A stretch of DNA of 47,858 nucleotides from Terriglobia bacterium (GCA_020072655.1 JAIQGH010000026.1:1-47858); one strand, 5' to 3'. Positions 7,381 to 15,172 are shown, numbered from the stretch's first letter. The notes: generated by a model not told the origin, from the sequence alone. A program made the numbers and translations.

Positions 7381-7632
7381 TCCCACTTTAGCGAGTCCGG
7401 CGCGTGGACGCTCGATGTGCTGAATGCCGTGCAGGGCATCGAGCGGCGGGAGTTCAGCCTGCCCGAGGTTTACGCGCACGAAGCGGCGTTGGCGCGGCTG
7501 CACCCACAGAACCGCAACATCCGCCCGAAAATCCGGCAACAATTACAGATTCTGCGCGACCTGGGGTTCGTGGAATTCCTGGGGCAGGGGAAGTATCGGA
7601 TCTCGGGATTGGGGTTTGGGGAATCACCCTAA
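7381..7632 (+). pseudogene. DpnI-type restriction endonuclease, C-terminal winged-helix fragment, copy 1
   Basis: Only the C-terminal DNA-binding winged helix remains: WTLDVLNAVQGIERREFS, VYAHEAALARLHPQNRN, then IRPKIRQQLQILRDLGFVEF. This is the DpnI_C domain of DpnI/Dam-replacing endonucleases. The frame has a TGA at 7378-7380 and no start codon, so the nuclease domain is gone. The adenine-methyltransferase stub at 5137 and this fragment probably bracket what was once a single locus, now interrupted by the BglII-type pair. Related partial copies are at 8232 and 8906. Confidence 0.75.
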
Positions 7633-7663
7633 GGGCGCGGTGCGCCGTGGCCCCGGCGTCGAA

Positions 7664-7876
7664 TCATGCCAGCATGAGGCGTTCGCCCTTGGGCTCGGGG
7701 ACCGGGTCCCCAAACTCGCGCGCGGTGTCAATCCAAAGCTGGATCGCTTCATGGGCGTGAGCGAGAGCTGACTCTTGCGTATCCCCATGGGCCATGCAGC
7801 CGGGCAGCTCGGGGACTTCCGCGACGAAGACTTGGTCCTCATTGCTCCAATAGAGGATGATCTCGTACTTGTGCAT
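7664..7876 (-). CDS. hicB: HicB-type antitoxin
   Basis: Seventy residues: MHKYEIILYWSNEDQVFVAE, then VPELPGCMAHGDTQESALAHAHEAIQLWIDTARE, the standard HicB partial RNase H fold with the PGC loop. The C-terminus ends at GERLMLA with no extra DNA-binding domain. It lies two bases downstream of its toxin gene on the minus strand, in toxin-antitoxin order. The module sits between copies 1 and 2 of the DpnI-type winged-helix fragment and is read against them. Confidence 0.85.
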   Translation of the reverse strand: MHKYEIILYWSNEDQVFVAEVPELPGCMAHGDTQESALAHAHEAIQLWIDTAREFGDPVPEPKGERLMLA

Positions 7877-7878
7877 CT

Positions 7879-8157
7879 TTACCTCTCACCGCCCAGGAGC
7901 CCGTAGCGAACGATGATGCGGCGCACTTGGCGGACCTGATACACTTTAGCTTTGTTTCCTTCTTTCTGCAAATTGATCAGTTCCCCGACACCTTGCTTTC
8001 TGAAGATGTGATGGCTCCCGCGAACGCGCTCCTTGAATCCCAGCCACGCCAGCAGGCGGCACAGGTCATCGAACCTTATGTTGGCATCCGACCCTCCCAA
8101 GAGAACTCGATGCCGGAGCTCCTCATGATCCACAGGCGATAATCTACCACACCTCAA
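7879..8157 (-). CDS. hicA: HicA-type mRNA interferase toxin
   Basis: Up to 92 residues; homology begins near VDHEELRHRVLLGGSDANIRF. The core is LCRLLAWLGFKERVRGSHHIFRK with the conserved SH catalytic region, then GVGELINLQKEGNKAKVYQVRQVRRII. The predicted activity is ribosome-independent mRNA cleavage, held in check by the following HicB. The start is uncertain: TTG at 8157 or GTG at 8133, neither with a strong ribosome binding site. Of the four HicA genes here, this one and the one at 9397 look intact. Confidence 0.78.
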   Translation of the reverse strand: MRCGRLSPVDHEELRHRVLLGGSDANIRFDDLCRLLAWLGFKERVRGSHHIFRKQGVGELINLQKEGNKAKVYQVRQVRRIIVRYGLLGGER

Positions 8158-8231
8158 AACAAACCCACGGTTAATCGCCCAAACGGATTAGCCGTGGCTA
8201 CCCTTGAATCCGCCGGCCGGCGGACGGGGGC

Positions 8232-8408
8232 CTCGGGCGGCGGGAATTCACATTGGCGCAGGTTTACGCGCAGGAGGCGCAGTTGGCGCGGCTGCACCCA
8301 CAGAACCGCAGCATCCGCCCGAAAATCCGACAACAATTACAAATTCTGCGTGACCTGGGATTGATAGAATTCCTGGGTGGGGGCACATATGGCATAATAG
8401 GGCCATGA
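8232..8408 (+). pseudogene. DpnI-type winged-helix fragment, copy 2
   Basis: This encodes LGRREFTLAQVYAQEAQL, then ARLHPQNRSIRPKIRQQLQ and ILRDLGLIEFLGGGTYG, ending at a TGA. By eye it is about 84 percent identical to copy 1 over about 160 bases with no gaps, so it is a duplicate, not convergence. There is no start codon and no nuclease domain. Its TGA overlaps the ATG of the next hicB (ATGA at 8405), so the toxin-antitoxin module abuts this 3' end exactly. A CATAAT in its last codons may act as the hicB promoter -10. Confidence 0.75.
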
Positions 8409-8662
8409 GCAGAGCCAGGAAGGGTTACTCATACCAGATAAATCTGGTTCCGGAGCCCGAAGGCGGTTATACCGTGCTGGTCCCCGCCCTGCCCGGATGC
8501 GTGTCCTACGGGGCAACCGTCGAGGAGGCTACCGCCCATGCCCGCGCGGCCATCGAGCTGCATCTCGAAAACCTGGCCGCACATCGCGAGCCCCTCCCGG
8601 CCGGAAATGAGTCCGCCCCGGTTTTCACAACCCTCGTTCATGTGACCCTGTCGCATGTCTAA
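8405..8662 (+). CDS. hicB: HicB-type antitoxin
   Basis: Eighty-five residues: YSYQINLVPEPEGGYTVLVP, then ALPGCVSYGATVEEATAHARAAIELHLENL, the HicB fold with the PGC loop. The C-terminus (PVFTTLVHVTLSHV) matches this subfamily. The ATG overlaps the stop of the DpnI-type fragment. No ribosome binding site is visible, and a TGGCATAAT extended -10-like element ends 6-7 bases before the ATG, so the mRNA could be leaderless (inference). Its toxin gene overlaps the 3' end and is frameshifted. Confidence 0.85.
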   Translation: MSRARKGYSYQINLVPEPEGGYTVLVPALPGCVSYGATVEEATAHARAAIELHLENLAAHREPLPAGNESAPVFTTLVHVTLSHV

Positions 8663-8877
8663 AGAGCTCCCCGCGCTGCGCGCCGGCGAGCTGGCGCGAA
8701 TTCTCGAGAAGGCGGGTTCAGAAAGGCAGCCATCTCACGATGTACCGGGCTGCTGACCACCGGGCCCTCACCGTCCCCATGCATTTTAGCAAGACGATTC
8801 CTAGAGGGACACTGCATGCCGTCATAAAGCAGGCGGGTTTCACGACGGCGCAGTTTGTCCAACTGATGGAGGACTGA
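8655..8877 (+). pseudogene. hicA: hicA toxin remnant, frameshifted
   Basis: The ATG at 8655 overlaps hicB by 8 bases and opens [21 protein letters not shown]. The frame then breaks. In another frame the rest of a HicA follows: QKGSHLTMYRAADHRALTVP, then MHFSKTIPRGTLHAVIKQAG and FTTAQFVQLMED with a TGA at 8875. About four or five residues between KAG(F) and QKGSH are missing, so a short deletion with frameshift at about 8716-8720 explains it. The catalytic SH region survives but is out of frame. Confidence 0.78.
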
Positions 8878-8905
8878 CCCGCTGGCCCCGACGCGTCGGG
8901 GCAGG

Positions 8906-9056
8906 CCGAGGCTTACGCGCACGAGGCGGCGCTGGCGCATGAAGGGCAGTGACGAGTGACCAGTGACGAGGAAGAATCGCGGCTGCGCGACCTGGGGTGC
9001 GTCGAATTCCTGGGCGGGGGGACGTATCGGGTTTCGGGGGCCGGGTTTTGGGAATC
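8906..9056 (+). pseudogene. DpnI-type winged-helix fragment, copy 3 (badly decayed)
   Basis: Two short blocks match copies 1 and 2: AEAYAHEAALAH at about 8906-8940 and LRDLGCVEFLGGGTYRVSG at about 8977-9040. The helix with PQNR..RPKIRQQ between them is replaced by unrelated sequence (GTGACGAGTGACCAGTGACG). It follows the second hicBA module, as copy 2 follows the first. It cannot encode a working domain. Confidence 0.6.
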
Positions 9057-9134
9057 GGGCGGCACGGAACGGGACGGGTTATCGCGTTCCAATTACCGAT
9101 GACTGCGAAATATGGTGACATGACGAGGCGAAAG

Positions 9135-9269
9135 GGCATGGCTTCAGCCATGCCGTGGCGGCAGCCCTTCCACCCCTTTTTGAGCCCTCCGCCGCCCGTC
9201 CAAGCGGGCGGCGGAGGGCACCCAGATCAGAAATAAACCACGGGTTTTCGGCACGACTAAAGTCGTGCC
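9135..9269. repeat. Two perfect palindromes in a gene-free stretch
   Basis: In the gap 9057-9396 there is no gene I can support. It holds GGCATGGC-TTCA-GCCATGCC at 9135-9154 and GGCACGACT-AA-AGTCGTGCC at 9250-9269. Each is followed by CCTTCC or CCCTTCC, suggesting members of one REP-like family. Sequence between them is GC-rich (CCGCCGCCCGTC) with no reading frame of note. Confidence 0.6.
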
Positions 9270-9396
9270 CTTCCGCTTACGCCTGTCACCGCATTATGCA
9301 GTCCTCGATAAATAGCCCTACGACCCATGACGTCGATCACACCCAATCTGCAAGGGCCTCGACGCTAACGGCGACGCCAAACAAGCTGGAACGGCA

Positions 9397-9627
9397 CTAG
9401 CGCGCCCGCCAGTCGGAGAATTGTTCCGGAGAGCTTTCAGCGTCGCGCGGAATCTTGGCGAGGAGGCCGCGGCCCAGATCCTCCCCGCGGTGGTCGGGGA
9501 CGGTGGCGGTTCGGCCGTCGGGATGTCGGAAGAACTTGTGGCTGCCTCTCTGGCGGACTTGGTGGAAGCCAAGGAACTCCAGGAAGCGGATGGCCTCGCG
9601 CGCGCGAACCGGGTGGAGTCGTGTCAA
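9397..9627 (-). CDS. hicA: HicA-type mRNA interferase toxin
   Basis: Seventy-six residues: LHPVRAREAIRFLEFLGFHQ, then VRQRGSHKFFRHPDGRTATVP with the catalytic SH, then DHRGEDLGRGLLAKIPRDAE. The fold is complete. The start is a TTG at 9627 that overlaps the hicB stop (TTGA), which fits translational coupling. The C-terminus (SSPEQFSDWRAR) is slightly divergent. This appears to be an intact module with the antitoxin first. Confidence 0.82.
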   Translation of the reverse strand: MTRLHPVRAREAIRFLEFLGFHQVRQRGSHKFFRHPDGRTATVPDHRGEDLGRGLLAKIPRDAESSPEQFSDWRAR

Positions 9628-9857
9628 GCGCTGACCTCGACCTGCTGTACGCCGACAAATTTCATGCGGGGTGCTTTCTGTTCAGCCAGGCAGAGCGCAA
9701 TGACTTCCCGAACTCTCGGCGCAAGCTCCTCGAGGGTTCGCGCCTGGGTGTAACAACTGTGCAGCGCCGGAACGCTGGCGACATAGTAGCCGTCTTCATC
9801 GCGCTCGATCACCACGGTGAATTCTCGCAGGCGCGTCTTCTTGCGTGCTTTTCTCAT
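9624..9857 (-). CDS. hicB: HicB-type antitoxin
   Basis: About 77 residues from ATG 9857 (MRKARKKTRLREFTVVIERD); an upstream in-frame extension to 9965 is repeat-derived and not used. The HicB core is DEDGYYVASVPALHSCYTQA, then RTLEELAPRVREVIALCLAE. The family's PGC loop is HSC here. A TGTTATAAT extended -10 sits 7 bases before the ATG on this strand (9865-9873), so transcription probably starts at or next to the start codon. Confidence 0.83.
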   Translation of the reverse strand: MRKARKKTRLREFTVVIERDEDGYYVASVPALHSCYTQARTLEELAPRVREVIALCLAEQKAPRMKFVGVQQVEVSA

Positions 9858-9864
9858 AACCGGA

Positions 9865-9873
9865 ATTATAACA
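9865..9873 (-). promoter_or_regulatory. Extended -10 promoter element for hicB-hicA
   Basis: TGTTATAAT on the minus strand, with its last base 7 bases before the hicB ATG. There is no good -35 box. The same nonamer occurs before hslV and before the transaldolase gene. Confidence 0.55.
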
Positions 9874-9888
9874 CCAACCTGCGGGCCG

Positions 9889-9981
9889 CCCATGAAGGGT
9901 GCCCCTGCGATTGCCGGCGCACCCGTAGGGGCGGGGCTTGTCCCCGCCCTGTGTTGGGCACCCATAAAGGGCGCCCCTGCG
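9889..9981. repeat. Direct repeats flanking a GC hairpin
   Basis: CCCATGAAGGGTGCCCCTGC at 9889 and CCCATAAAGGGCGCCCCTGC at 9961 differ at two positions. Between them is a perfect hairpin (GGGCGGGG-CTTGT-CCCCGCCC, near 9934-9954). The GGGCCGC/GCGGCCC outer ends are inverted. It fills the gap between the hicB promoter and the rplU promoter and looks like a composite palindromic element. Confidence 0.55.
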
Positions 9982-10013
9982 GCCCGCCCGTTAACTCATC
10001 TGGAATCACTTCG

Positions 10014-10042
10014 TTGACAGGAGGGCGGGGGGCCGATATAAT
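10014..10042 (+). promoter_or_regulatory. Consensus sigma-70 promoter of rplU
   Basis: TTGACA at 10014-10019, a 17-base spacer, then TATAAT at 10037-10042. This is a perfect housekeeping promoter with optimal spacing, 34 bases before the rplU ATG. The short leader leaves no room for a classic L21 autoregulatory RNA. Confidence 0.88.
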
Positions 10043-10076
10043 GAGGGGTTGCGGTACTCCCGAAAGAGGCAACTGA

Positions 10077-10388
10077 ATGTACGCAATTTTCCGCACGGGC
10101 GGCAAGGAATACAAGGTATCCCCCGGGGACGTGGTTCGCGTCGAGCAACTGCCGGGGGAGCCGGGCGCGGGCGTGGAGTTCAACCACGTCTTTGCCGTCC
10201 GCAAGCAGAGCCTGACGGTGGGCACGCCACTGGTCGATAAAGCCAAGGTGAAGGGCGTGATTCTGCGCAACGGGCGTTCGCCCAAGGTGCGCGTGCTCAA
10301 GTACAAGCGCAAGAAGCAGTATCGCCGGACCATCGGGCACCGGCAGGCGTTCACGGAAGTCCTGATCAAGGACATTCTCACCGCCTGA
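10077..10388 (+). CDS. rplU: 50S ribosomal protein L21
   Basis: A 103-residue L21: MYAIFRTGGKEYKVSPGDVV, then FNHVFAVRKQSLTVGTPLVD, then VRVLKYKRKKQYRRTIGHRQ, all family hallmarks. It binds 23S rRNA in the large subunit. The order rplU-rpmA-obgE is strongly conserved in bacteria. Length is as expected and the start follows GAGGCAACTGA. The gap to rpmA is 138 bases and contains no gene. Confidence 0.97.
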   Translation: MYAIFRTGGKEYKVSPGDVVRVEQLPGEPGAGVEFNHVFAVRKQSLTVGTPLVDKAKVKGVILRNGRSPKVRVLKYKRKKQYRRTIGHRQAFTEVLIKDILTA

Positions 10389-10526
10389 ACAGGCTTCGCT
10401 GTCATCCTGAGCGGAGGGAAGGATCTTTGTCATTTCCTTTCAATGCAATGCAGGGGTGCTTCGCTTCGCTCAGCAGGACAAAACCGAATTCTTCATCACG
10501 CTATTAGAGATTCGAGGCATTAAGGC

Positions 10527-10790
10527 ATGGCTCACAAGAAAGGCCTGGGAAGCTCGCGAAACGGGCGCGACTCGAACGCCCAGCGGTTGGGTGTGAAGCG
10601 GTTTGACGGGCAAAGCGTCTCCGGCGGGTCCATCTTGGTCCGCCAGCGCGGGACGCGGCTCAAGCCGGGCGAAAACGTCGGCTTGGGCAAGGACGACACG
10701 CTCTTCGCCAAGGTGGCGGGCGTCGTGCGGTTTGAGGATAAGGGTCGCCTGGGCCGCTTCGTCCACATTTTGGTTCCTTCCGCGAACTGA
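10527..10790 (+). CDS. rpmA: 50S ribosomal protein L27
   Basis: Eighty-seven residues: [20 protein letters not shown], then [22 protein letters not shown] and [20 protein letters not shown]. The N-terminus starts directly with AHKKG, so it lacks the cleavable extension seen in Firmicutes. That flexible tail reaches the peptidyl-transferase centre. A hairpin with a T-rich tail follows the stop. Confidence 0.97.
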   Translation: MAHKKGLGSSRNGRDSNAQRLGVKRFDGQSVSGGSILVRQRGTRLKPGENVGLGKDDTLFAKVAGVVRFEDKGRLGRFVHILVPSAN

Positions 10791-10796
10791 TCTCGG

Positions 10797-10850
10797 AGCG
10801 GTGAGGGTGGCCGTCGGTTGACGATCCACCCCGCCGCTTTTGTTGTTTCT
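10797..10850 (+). terminator. Probable intrinsic terminator after rpmA
   Basis: GCGGTGAGGGTGG (about 10798-10810) pairs imperfectly with CCACCCCGCCGC (10826-10837), followed by TTTTGTTGTTTCT. It would separate the rplU-rpmA transcript from obgE, possibly as a partial stop. Confidence 0.55.
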
Positions 10851-10860
10851 GGCGCCTTCT

Positions 10861-10938
10861 TCGGGATTCGGGACTCGCGACTCGGGGTTCGGGAAGGTCG
10901 CCGAGTCCCAATTCTCGACTCCCGATTCGCGAATCCCG
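10861..10938. repeat. Degenerate G-rich/C-rich 7-8-mer inverted array before obgE
   Basis: A run of GGGATTCG/GGACTCG/CGACTCGG units is followed by its inverse (CGAGTCCC, CTCGACTCCCGATTCG). Perfect pairs are CGGGATTCG at 10862-10870 with CGAATCCCG at 10930-10938, and GGGACTCG with CGAGTCCC at 10902-10909. The array ends exactly at the obgE ATG. Similar arrays lie at 5157-5200, 18515-18545 and inside tgt at 41364-41537. Confidence 0.7.
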
Positions 10939-12009
10939 ATGTTCATTGACGAGGCCAAAATCTACGTGGCGGGCGGCGGCGGCGGCAACGGCTGCGTAGC
11001 TTTCCGCCGCGAAAAGTCCGTGCCGCGGGGTGGCCCGAGTGGCGGCGACGGCGGACGCGGCGGCAGCATCTACCTCGAGAGCAGCGAGCACCTCAACACG
11101 TTGCTCAAGTTCCGTTACAACCGGGAATTCCACGCCCCACGCGGCGGGCACGGCGAAGGCTCGAACCGCCACGGCGAGGATGGCGAGGACCTTACCATCC
11201 AGGTCCCGGTGGGCACCGTGGTGTGGGATGAAGCCACGGGCGAGAAGTTCTGGGATTTCACTGCGCCGAGCCAGCGCTTCCTCGCGGCGCAAGGCGGGCG
11301 CGGGGGCCGAGGGAACGCCCGGTTCGCCACCTCGACCCATCAGGCGCCGCGCAAGTCCGAGCCAGGCGGCCCCGGCGAAGAAAAGAATTTGCGCCTGGAA
11401 TTGAAGCTCCTGGCGGATGTAGGATTGGTCGGCTTCCCGAACGTCGGGAAATCTACGTTGATTTCGCGGGTCAGTGCCGCGCGCCCGAAGATCGCCGACT
11501 ATCCCTTCACGACGCTTGAGCCCCATCTGGGCGTGGTGGCGCTCGATCCGGATCGCTCTTTCGTCATGGCGGATATTCCCGGGTTGATCGCGGGAGCGCA
11601 CGCGGGGCGCGGCCTGGGCACGCGTTTTTTGCGACACGTGGAGCGGACGCGGCTGCTTCTGCACTTGATCGATGTGGCGGAACACTCGGGCCGCGACCCT
11701 GTCGAGGATTACGAAACCATTCTGAAGGAGCTGGAGAGCTTCAGCCCGACGGTGGCCGCCAAGCCGATGCTGCTGGTGGCCTCGCGCATCGATGCCGCGG
11801 GTGAAGGCTACCGGCTCGTCACGCTGCGCGAGTTTTGCCAGGAGCAGCGCCGGCCGCTTTACGAAATCTCTTCGACGACCGGCGAAGGGCTCGACGAGCT
11901 GCTGCGGGCCGCCTGGGCGATGCTCGAGCAAATTCCCCGGCCGGCCCCCACCGCCGAGGAGGCCGGGCCGAGCCACGAGATTGGAACCACGCGCCTAAAC
12001 CAGCCATAG
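10939..12009 (+). CDS. obgE: GTPase ObgE/CgtA
   Basis: A 356-residue protein. The Gly-rich Obg domain covers residues 1-158 ([20 protein letters not shown]). The GTPase domain has G1 GFPNVGKST at 165-173, G2 TT at 191-192 and G3 DIPG at 212-215, with G5 SSTTGEG near 314-320. The G4 motif, normally NKxD, reads SRID at 282-285, an unusual but conservative change at the guanine-specificity loop. There is no C-terminal OCT domain. ObgE takes part in 50S assembly and stress signalling. The start at 10939 (MFIDEAK) is fixed by homology; the open frame upstream is repeat DNA. Confidence 0.95.
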   Translation: MFIDEAKIYVAGGGGGNGCVAFRREKSVPRGGPSGGDGGRGGSIYLESSEHLNTLLKFRYNREFHAPRGGHGEGSNRHGEDGEDLTIQVPVGTVVWDEATGEKFWDFTAPSQRFLAAQGGRGGRGNARFATSTHQAPRKSEPGGPGEEKNLRLELKLLADVGLVGFPNVGKSTLISRVSAARPKIADYPFTTLEPHLGVVALDPDRSFVMADIPGLIAGAHAGRGLGTRFLRHVERTRLLLHLIDVAEHSGRDPVEDYETILKELESFSPTVAAKPMLLVASRIDAAGEGYRLVTLREFCQEQRRPLYEISSTTGEGLDELLRAAWAMLEQIPRPAPTAEEAGPSHEIGTTRLNQP

Positions 12010-12022
12010 GACTCGCCTTCTG

Positions 12023-12694
12023 GTGAACATCGCACTGTTCGGCGGAACGTTCGATCCCATCCACTCCGGTCACCTGCGGGCGGCGCGCGCTGCCGTTCGC
12101 CAGTTCCGCCTCGACCGGGTGCTTTTCGTGCCGTCCGGGAATCCTCCTCACAAAACACACAACCGGCTCACGTCGTTCCATCATCGCTTGGCGATGGTGG
12201 CGCTGGCTTGCGCGCGCGAGCCAAGATTCGTCCCCTCCTTGCTTGAGGCGCCGCGGGCCGACCGGCGGCCGCATTTTTCGGTGGAGACGGTGCGCCGGGC
12301 AAAACGCTTGCTCGGCGCGCGCCACCGCCTGTTTTTTCTGATTGGCGCCGACGCCTTCCTGGATCTTCCCAATTGGAAGGACTATCGCCGGCTGCTCGCC
12401 TCGGTGGACTTCATCGTGGTCTCGCGGCCGGGATTCTCCGAGAAGGAGATTTGGGAAACCATCCCGCGCGACCTCTGCCCAGCAAGGAGCGCGGGAAATT
12501 CGAAGGCGACGGCGAAATTGCGTCGGACTTCGGTCTCGATCTTGCGCGGCGTAAATGTCCCGGTCGCCTCGCGCGAAATTCGCGAGGCGGTCCGCGCCGG
12601 ACGCCCTACGACTGGCCTTGTTCCCCCGCTTGTGGAACAATACATCGTGAAGGAGGGCCTGTACCGCCCCGCTCGGCGGGGATCCACGCAATGA
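12023..12694 (+). CDS. nadD: Nicotinate-nucleotide adenylyltransferase
   Basis: A 223-residue nucleotidyltransferase that makes deamido-NAD from nicotinate mononucleotide and ATP. The HxGH-containing N-terminus reads LFGGTFDPIHSGHLRAA (GGTFDP at 7-12, HSGH at 14-17). FVPSGNPPHKT, FLIGADAF and a C-terminal SREIREAVRAG (the ISSTxIR equivalent) follow. The start is a GTG at 12023. The 3' end overlaps rsfS by four bases, the conserved nadD-rsfS pairing. Confidence 0.94.
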   Translation: MNIALFGGTFDPIHSGHLRAARAAVRQFRLDRVLFVPSGNPPHKTHNRLTSFHHRLAMVALACAREPRFVPSLLEAPRADRRPHFSVETVRRAKRLLGARHRLFFLIGADAFLDLPNWKDYRRLLASVDFIVVSRPGFSEKEIWETIPRDLCPARSAGNSKATAKLRRTSVSILRGVNVPVASREIREAVRAGRPTTGLVPPLVEQYIVKEGLYRPARRGSTQ

Positions 12695-13041
12695 TGACGC
12701 CGCACCTTCGCCAGGCGGTCCGCGCGGCCCTCGACCGGAAGGCCCTCGACCTGGACGTTCTCGAATTGACGGGAATCTGCTCGTTCACCGACTACTTCCT
12801 GATCTGTACCGGCACCTCGACGCGCCACACGCAGGCCATCTGCGATGCCGTGGTCGAGGAGCTCGAGAAGTCCGGAGTCTCCCCCACGCATGTGGAGGGA
12901 TATGCGCGCGCGGAGTGGATTCTGCTCGATTACCTGAGTTTTGTGGTGCACATTTTCTCCTCGCAGGCGCGCCTTTTTTACGACCTCGCGCGCCTCTGGA
13001 AGAACGCCAAGCGCCTCGCCGTCGAGGAGGCGGAACTTTAG
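12691..13041 (+). CDS. rsfS: Ribosomal silencing factor RsfS (Iojap family)
   Basis: A 116-residue protein that binds L14 on the 50S subunit and blocks subunit joining under starvation. Signatures are LDVLELTGICSFTDYFLICT, GTSTRHTQAICDAVVEELEK, and EGYARAEWILLDYLSFVVHIF followed by YDLARLW. The ATG at 12691 overlaps the nadD stop (ATGATGA). rlmH follows after 25 bases, the common nadD-rsfS-rlmH order. Confidence 0.95.
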   Translation: MMTPHLRQAVRAALDRKALDLDVLELTGICSFTDYFLICTGTSTRHTQAICDAVVEELEKSGVSPTHVEGYARAEWILLDYLSFVVHIFSSQARLFYDLARLWKNAKRLAVEEAEL

Positions 13042-13066
13042 TCGGGTCGCGCGGGACGGAAACATC

Positions 13067-13528
13067 ATGCGCATTCGAGTGATCTGGGAAGGCAAGACCA
13101 AGGACGCGCACTTGCGCGCCCTGCAGGCTGACTACACGGCCCGCATCGCGCGCTTCAACGAGATTGCGGTCGAGGAAATGTCTTCCCAGCGTCGGCCGAA
13201 GGCGCCCGGCCGGAAGCTTTCCCCTCCGGAGCAGCGCTGGATCGAGAAGCTGAAAGGGAGCTCGAAAGTCGTGCTGGACGCGCGCGGGCGGGAATGGACT
13301 TCGGAAGAGTTCGCGGAATGGCTGGGCCAGCAGGCGGTGCGCGGCACGCGGGAAGTCGCCTTCCTGGTGGGCGGGCCGGACGGATTTTCTACGGCCTTCC
13401 GTGAGCAGGCTGACCTGTTGCTTTCTCTCTCGCGGCTGACGCTCACCAGCGACTGGGCGCGGACGCTGCTGCTCGAACAAATCTATCGCGGCTTCACGAT
13501 TCTGCGGGGTTTCCCTTACCCCCGGTAG
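13067..13528 (+). CDS. rlmH: 23S rRNA pseudouridine-1915 N3-methyltransferase RlmH
   Basis: A 153-residue SPOUT methyltransferase. The SAM-binding knot is marked by FLVGGPDGFS (99-108) and the C-terminal LLEQIYRGFTILRGFPYPR. The usual closing RGxPYHx is RGFPYPR here. RlmH modifies helix 69 on assembled 70S ribosomes. The start at 13067 (MRIRVIWEGKTKD) gives the expected length. The middle has a short basic stretch (SSQRRPKAPGRK). Confidence 0.94.
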   Translation: MRIRVIWEGKTKDAHLRALQADYTARIARFNEIAVEEMSSQRRPKAPGRKLSPPEQRWIEKLKGSSKVVLDARGREWTSEEFAEWLGQQAVRGTREVAFLVGGPDGFSTAFREQADLLLSLSRLTLTSDWARTLLLEQIYRGFTILRGFPYPR

Positions 13529-13553
13529 CCCGTCGGCTGCGAGTGAGGTACAC

Positions 13554-14093
13554 TTGCCTGGCACGCGCAAAGGCCTGATCATCGTCCACACGGGCCCGGG
13601 AAAGGGAAAAACGACCGCGGCGCTGGGGACGGCTCTGCGCGCCGTGGGCCAGGGGCTCAAGGTTTTGATGGTGCAGTTCATCAAGGGTTCCTGGCATTAC
13701 GGCGAGCTCGACGCCGCGCGGATGCTAGGCGAAGACCACCTGCGCATTCTCCCCATGGGCAGAGGCTTCGTGAAGGTCGGCGCGGAGAAGCCGGACCCGG
13801 AAGATGTCCGTCTCGTGCAAGAGGCCTGGCAATTCGCGAGTGACAAGATCCGCTCGGGCGAGTTCGACCTGGTGATTCTGGACGAGATCAATTACGCCAT
13901 CAGCTATAAGATGCTCGAGGCGGACAAAGTCGTCGAAGCCCTGAAGGAAAAGCCGGAGATGGTGCACGTGATTTTGACCGGCCGAAACGCTCATCCCGCG
14001 ATCATCGAATGCGCCGACTTGGTCACGGAGATGCGCGAGGTCAAGCATCCTTACTCGCGAGGCATTCCGGCCCAGCGAGGCATCGAGTACTGA
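13554..14093 (+). CDS. cobO: Cob(I)yrinic acid a,c-diamide adenosyltransferase (CobA/CobO/BtuR type)
   Basis: A 179-residue P-loop enzyme that transfers adenosyl from ATP to the corrinoid cobalt. The Walker A variant GPGKGKTT is at residues 14-21. GLKVLMVQFIKGSW, FDLVILDEINYAI and VILTGRNAHPAIIECADLVTEM are typical. The start is a TTG at 13554 after GTGAGGT. No cobalamin synthesis genes are nearby, so it probably serves salvage. This matches the B12 need of the methylmalonyl-CoA route implied by the propionyl-CoA-type carboxylase below (inference). Confidence 0.93.
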   Translation: MPGTRKGLIIVHTGPGKGKTTAALGTALRAVGQGLKVLMVQFIKGSWHYGELDAARMLGEDHLRILPMGRGFVKVGAEKPDPEDVRLVQEAWQFASDKIRSGEFDLVILDEINYAISYKMLEADKVVEALKEKPEMVHVILTGRNAHPAIIECADLVTEMREVKHPYSRGIPAQRGIEY

Positions 14094-14198
14094 GCCCTGC
14101 GGCCGATGGGCCGAAGAACCGATGGGCGACTAAATTACGGACCGTGTCATCGTGGTTTTCAATGACTCAATGACCCGATGACGCAATGAACAAATCCT
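14094..14198. repeat. Degenerate 8-mer repeat array before accD
   Basis: Iterated units of the ATGACTCA / ATGACCCG / ATGACGCA type occur at about 14160-14190, with GTCATCG and CGATGAC as inverted ends. Related CCGATGGGC units are near 14103-14130. It fills the gap between cobO and accD and holds no gene. The same unit consensus is found at 17322-17393, 17756-17807 and, in a variant form, 23447-23536. Confidence 0.65.
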
Positions 14199-15047
<849 letters not shown>

Positions 15048-15053
<6 letters not shown>

Positions 15054-15150
15054 CGCCCCGATTCATCGGGGCATGCTGGGTCTCGATGGCGCGGGGACAA
15101 GCAAGCCGGGCTCCCGACCGTGTCGGGACGAGTTCCGCCCGGCGCTACTG
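15048..15150. repeat. MITE-like palindromic element between accD and folC
   Basis: Ten-base terminal inverted repeats CAGTAGCGCC (15048-15057) and GGCGCTACTG (15141-15150) bound about 103 bases. Inside is the GCCCCGATTCATCGGGGC palindrome (15055-15072). The left end overlaps the accD stop codon. No open gene lies inside, so it is non-autonomous. Shorter relatives are at 22339-22391 and 27569-27640. Confidence 0.7.
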
Positions 15151-15172
15151 GCGCGGTTCGAGTTCGCAGGCC

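Noticed and set aside
9057-9396. Short plus-strand frames after copy 3 of the DpnI-type fragment
   Set aside because: They run through palindromes and remnant DNA and show no homology.
10660-11976. A 438-residue minus-strand open frame opposite rpmA-obgE
   Set aside because: Composition is typical of an antisense frame, and the plus strand is clearly coding.
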